Assembly: GCA_045587385.1 (NCBI GenBank)
Contig: JAZNCE010000120.1
Coordinates: forward strand, 89,496 to 153,495
Origin: SVQP01 sp045587385
GTDB taxonomy: Bacteria; Bacillota; Clostridia; Oscillospirales; CAG-272
Length of the DNA stretch: 64,000 nucleotides
Direction of reading: 5' to 3'
In this document: one piece after another, positions 62,533 through 64,000 of the stretch
Layout: every line of letters starts with the position of its first letter
How positions within the stretch are numbered: the stretch's first letter is position 1
Translations under genes and position numbers: made by a program
Notes under the pieces: model-generated
What the model saw: the letters and a program-made list of their open reading frames with translations, nothing else
Told to the model about the DNA's origin: nothing
The model's database searches: none

Positions 62533-63089
62533 ACCGTGTATCCCTCCTTTGCCAAATCGCTGCGCAGCTTTGCGCGTGCACGGGAGAGGCTTTTGAATAC
62601 CGCAGCGGTGTTCAGCCCGTATTTTTGCGCGATATGCTCCACGCTCTCTACGTAATAGTAGCGCCGAATGAAAATACAGCAGTCGCGCTCGGACAGGCTC
62701 CACAAAAATCCGTTCAGAATGCGGGCAAACTCCTGCCGCTCAATGTGTGCGGCAAGATCGGCATCGGGCGATGCCACCTCTCCGATCTCGTCAAGGGCTA
62801 ACATGACCTCCCCTCCGCCGCGCTTTTGGCGGTGGCGGTGCTCCAGGCGGTTGAGAGAAAGATTGCGCGTGATCTTCCCCACGTAGGTTCTCAGATTTTC
62901 GGGCTTTGCGGGCGGAATGGAATTCCACGTACGCAGCCACGTGTCATTGACGCACTCCTCGCTGTCCTGCATATTCTGCAGTATGCTTTGCGCAATTCCC
63001 GTACAGTAAGTGCCGTATTTGCTTTGTGTTTGCTCGATTGCCCGCTCATCACGCAGATGATACAGGGCAACGATCTCATGATCTTGCAT
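62529..63089 (-). CDS. ECF-like sigma-70 family sigma factor, module E
   Basis: 186 residues. Region 2: IVALYHLRDERAIEQTQSKYGTY and SEECVNDTWLRTWNSIPPAKP. The linker KRGGGEVMLALDEIGEV resembles module C. Region 4: CIFIRRYYYVESVEHIAQKYGLNTAAVFKSLSRARAKL. The start ATG follows AAAGGAG. The leader has TTCTTATATGAAGGGTGC, similar to but more diverged than the leaders of modules A and B. Confidence 0.9.
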   Translation of the reverse strand: MQDHEIVALYHLRDERAIEQTQSKYGTYCTGIAQSILQNMQDSEECVNDTWLRTWNSIPPAKPENLRTYVGKITRNLSLNRLEHRHRQKRGGGEVMLALDEIGEVASPDADLAAHIERQEFARILNGFLWSLSERDCCIFIRRYYYVESVEHIAQKYGLNTAAVFKSLSRARAKLRSDLAKEGYTV

Positions 63090-63205
63090 AGTTGACTCCT
63101 TTCGTTCTTTGATCGGTGCTTAGCACCCTTCATATAAGAACACCGCGTTCTGACGAAATTTTGACAACATTTTCGAATTATTTGGGTTTTTTATTTTAAT
63201 ATATC

Positions 63206-63272
63206 GGCAGGAGCAAGCCCCTGCCCTACGGTCGGTGTACGGTTCCCGTAGGGCGGGGGTTTACTCCCGCCG
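63206..63272. repeat. GC-rich intergenic palindromes
   Basis: GGCAGGAGCAAGCCCCTGCC followed by CCCGTAGGGCGGGGG and CTCCCGCC. Two hairpins; the first resembles the GGTGGGAGCAAGCCCCCACC terminator at 1.43 kb. It may end the nicotinamidase-like gene's transcript. Confidence 0.7.
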
Positions 63273-63296
63273 CAATGCATTCTATATTTTCAATAC

Positions 63297-63806
63297 TCAG
63301 ACAACCTCGATCTGGCACATCTTCATGGCGTCAAGCGCGTTTTGGTGGCTTTCGGGGGTCACGCCTGCACAGGCGTTTGCCACTACGAAAAGCGGAATTT
63401 CGGGGTAATATGCCTTGATCAGCAATGCGTTGGAAATGACGCAAATGTCGGTGCACAGACCGCAGAGCGTGATGCTCTCAATGCCCTGCTTGTCGGCAAG
63501 CAGCGCGATCAGCTCCTTAGAGCCAAAGGTCAGCTTGTCAATGGGCTGCGTGGTGCGCAGCGCGTCCAGCGCGGGAACGATCTGCCAGCCCTCGGTGTCC
63601 TTGATGCAGTGCGGCACGGGTAGGTGCTTGCCCTCCTCGGTGCTCATGTAGTTTTCAAAATGCGTGTCGCGGGTAAAGTACACCTCGCCGTCAAAGCCCT
63701 CGATCAGCTCTTTTACTGCGGGCACGATAGAGGCCGCCTCGGCAGAACCCAGAGCACCGTCCACAAAATCCTTTTGCATATCAACAACAATTAAAAATTT
63801 CTTCAT
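63297..63806 (-). CDS. Isochorismatase-family cysteine hydrolase (nicotinamidase-like)
   Basis: 169 residues. FLIVVDMQKDFVDGALGS carries the catalytic Asp near residue 9, FTRDTH is a metal or substrate segment, and SITLCGLCTDICVISNALL carries the nucleophilic Cys (TDICV). The cis-peptide-like region is present. Family members deamidate nicotinamide or hydrolyse related amides; nicotinamidase is likely but not certain. The start at 63806 has GGAGGT in front. An in-frame extension is A/T-rich leader. Confidence 0.88.
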   Translation of the reverse strand: MKKFLIVVDMQKDFVDGALGSAEAASIVPAVKELIEGFDGEVYFTRDTHFENYMSTEEGKHLPVPHCIKDTEGWQIVPALDALRTTQPIDKLTFGSKELIALLADKQGIESITLCGLCTDICVISNALLIKAYYPEIPLFVVANACAGVTPESHQNALDAMKMCQIEVV

Positions 63807-63857
63807 ACTTATACCTCCTCTGTGCTTATTATATATCTTAAATCGTAATTTAGCAAC

Positions 63858-63888
63858 AAAAAACCGCATTTGTTCAATGCGGTTTTTT
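63858..63888 (-). terminator. Terminator hairpin at the end of the last partial gene
   Basis: AAAAAACCGCATT, loop TGTTC, AATGCGGTTTTTT. A strong stem with T-run on both sides, next to the stop of the partial gene and ahead of the nicotinamidase-like gene. Confidence 0.85.
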
Positions 63889-63889
63889 C

Positions 63890-64000
63890 TCAAATCAACA
63901 TCGGTTGAATTTGTTCGCCGTTCAGGGCTTTTAAAACTGTTTCGGGGATTTTGGTAAAATCGCAGATGAGGGAGTTGTTTTTTGAGAGTGGGTCATCCTG
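63890..64000 (-). CDS. C-terminal end of an unidentified protein (5' part outside window)
   Basis: An open frame on the minus strand runs in from the window edge and stops at TGA 63890-63892. The last 36 residues include DPLSKNNSLICDFTKIP, then ETVLKALNGEQIQPMLI. The composition is protein-like and the terminator follows at once. Too short to name a family. Confidence 0.55.
   Translation of the reverse strand, partial: QDDPLSKNNSLICDFTKIPETVLKALNGEQIQPMLI

Noticed and set aside
63100..63180. Full ECF promoter for module E
   Set aside because: GAAGGG is present, but candidate -35 elements do not fit the spacing seen at 49.3 kb.

Overview
The window looks like a chromosomal piece of an uncultured, Gram-positive, gut-type Clostridia bacterium (Oscillospirales or Christensenellales-like). 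This is inferred from gene content. There are clostridial housekeeping clusters (nusB, xseA-xseB-ispA-tlyA-nadK-argR-recN, argS-yebC, htpG) and MEP-pathway ispE. There are also sigma-A promoters of near-consensus form, BspA-type leucine-rich-repeat surface proteins, a GlpA-like/DUF1667 cluster and many intracellular glycosidases. No rRNA, tRNA, CRISPR array or intact insertion sequence was recognised.

Layout. 1-7.2 kb: two sigma-factor/membrane-receptor modules around a fucosidase operon. 7.3-9.5 kb: asnS and a lipoprotein. 9.6-18.5 kb: a long minus-strand run, probably one transcript from a strong promoter at 18.6 kb. It holds a GlpA-like dehydrogenase, its partner oxidoreductase, a DUF1667 protein, a GH99-like protein, two CobW-family proteins (one with a His/Cys-rich repeat insert, one fused to a DUF1980-like domain) and a GH42-like lipoprotein. 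18.7-22.9 kb: a beta-propeller glycosidase-like protein and a third sigma module. 23.1-28.7 kb: GH35 beta-galactosidase, AIM24 protein, SGNH lipoprotein, dUTPase and a Gfo/Idh/MocA oxidoreductase. 28.7-31.5 kb: a secreted V8-like serine protease, a fourth sigma module with a CcpA-like cre site, and exact 118-bp repeats. 31.5-36.8 kb: rplS, a flippase, a catalytically dead branching-enzyme homologue, a DUF559 gene between inverted repeats, and a 2H phosphoesterase. 36.9-49 kb: translation, DNA-repair and isoprenoid housekeeping genes, with a foreign-looking DUF4236 gene inserted. 49-51.1 kb: a small membrane protein behind an ECF-type promoter, a lipoprotein and repeat-rich DNA. 51.1-60.4 kb: an SGNH esterase, DUF4358 lipoprotein, ispE, AI-2E family transporter, htpG, a prephenate-dehydratase-like protein, a TSCPD protein and phosphoglucomutase. 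60.5-63.1 kb: a fifth sigma module with an LRR receptor. 63.3-64 kb: a nicotinamidase-like hydrolase and the end of one more gene.

The most striking system is the set of five two-gene modules. Each has an ECF-like sigma factor of 185-196 aa whose stop codon overlaps (ATGA) the start of a single-pass membrane protein. All five membrane proteins share a short cytoplasmic N-terminus with Ile/Leu-Asp at residues 13-14 (four also have Asp-Ala at residues 8-9), a basic stretch and one transmembrane helix. Their outer domains differ: three carry or begin BspA-like LRRs and two are of unknown type. I infer these are anti-sigma receptors that couple outside signals to gene expression. At least one further gene (49.4 kb) sits behind a matching promoter without a sigma gene beside it.
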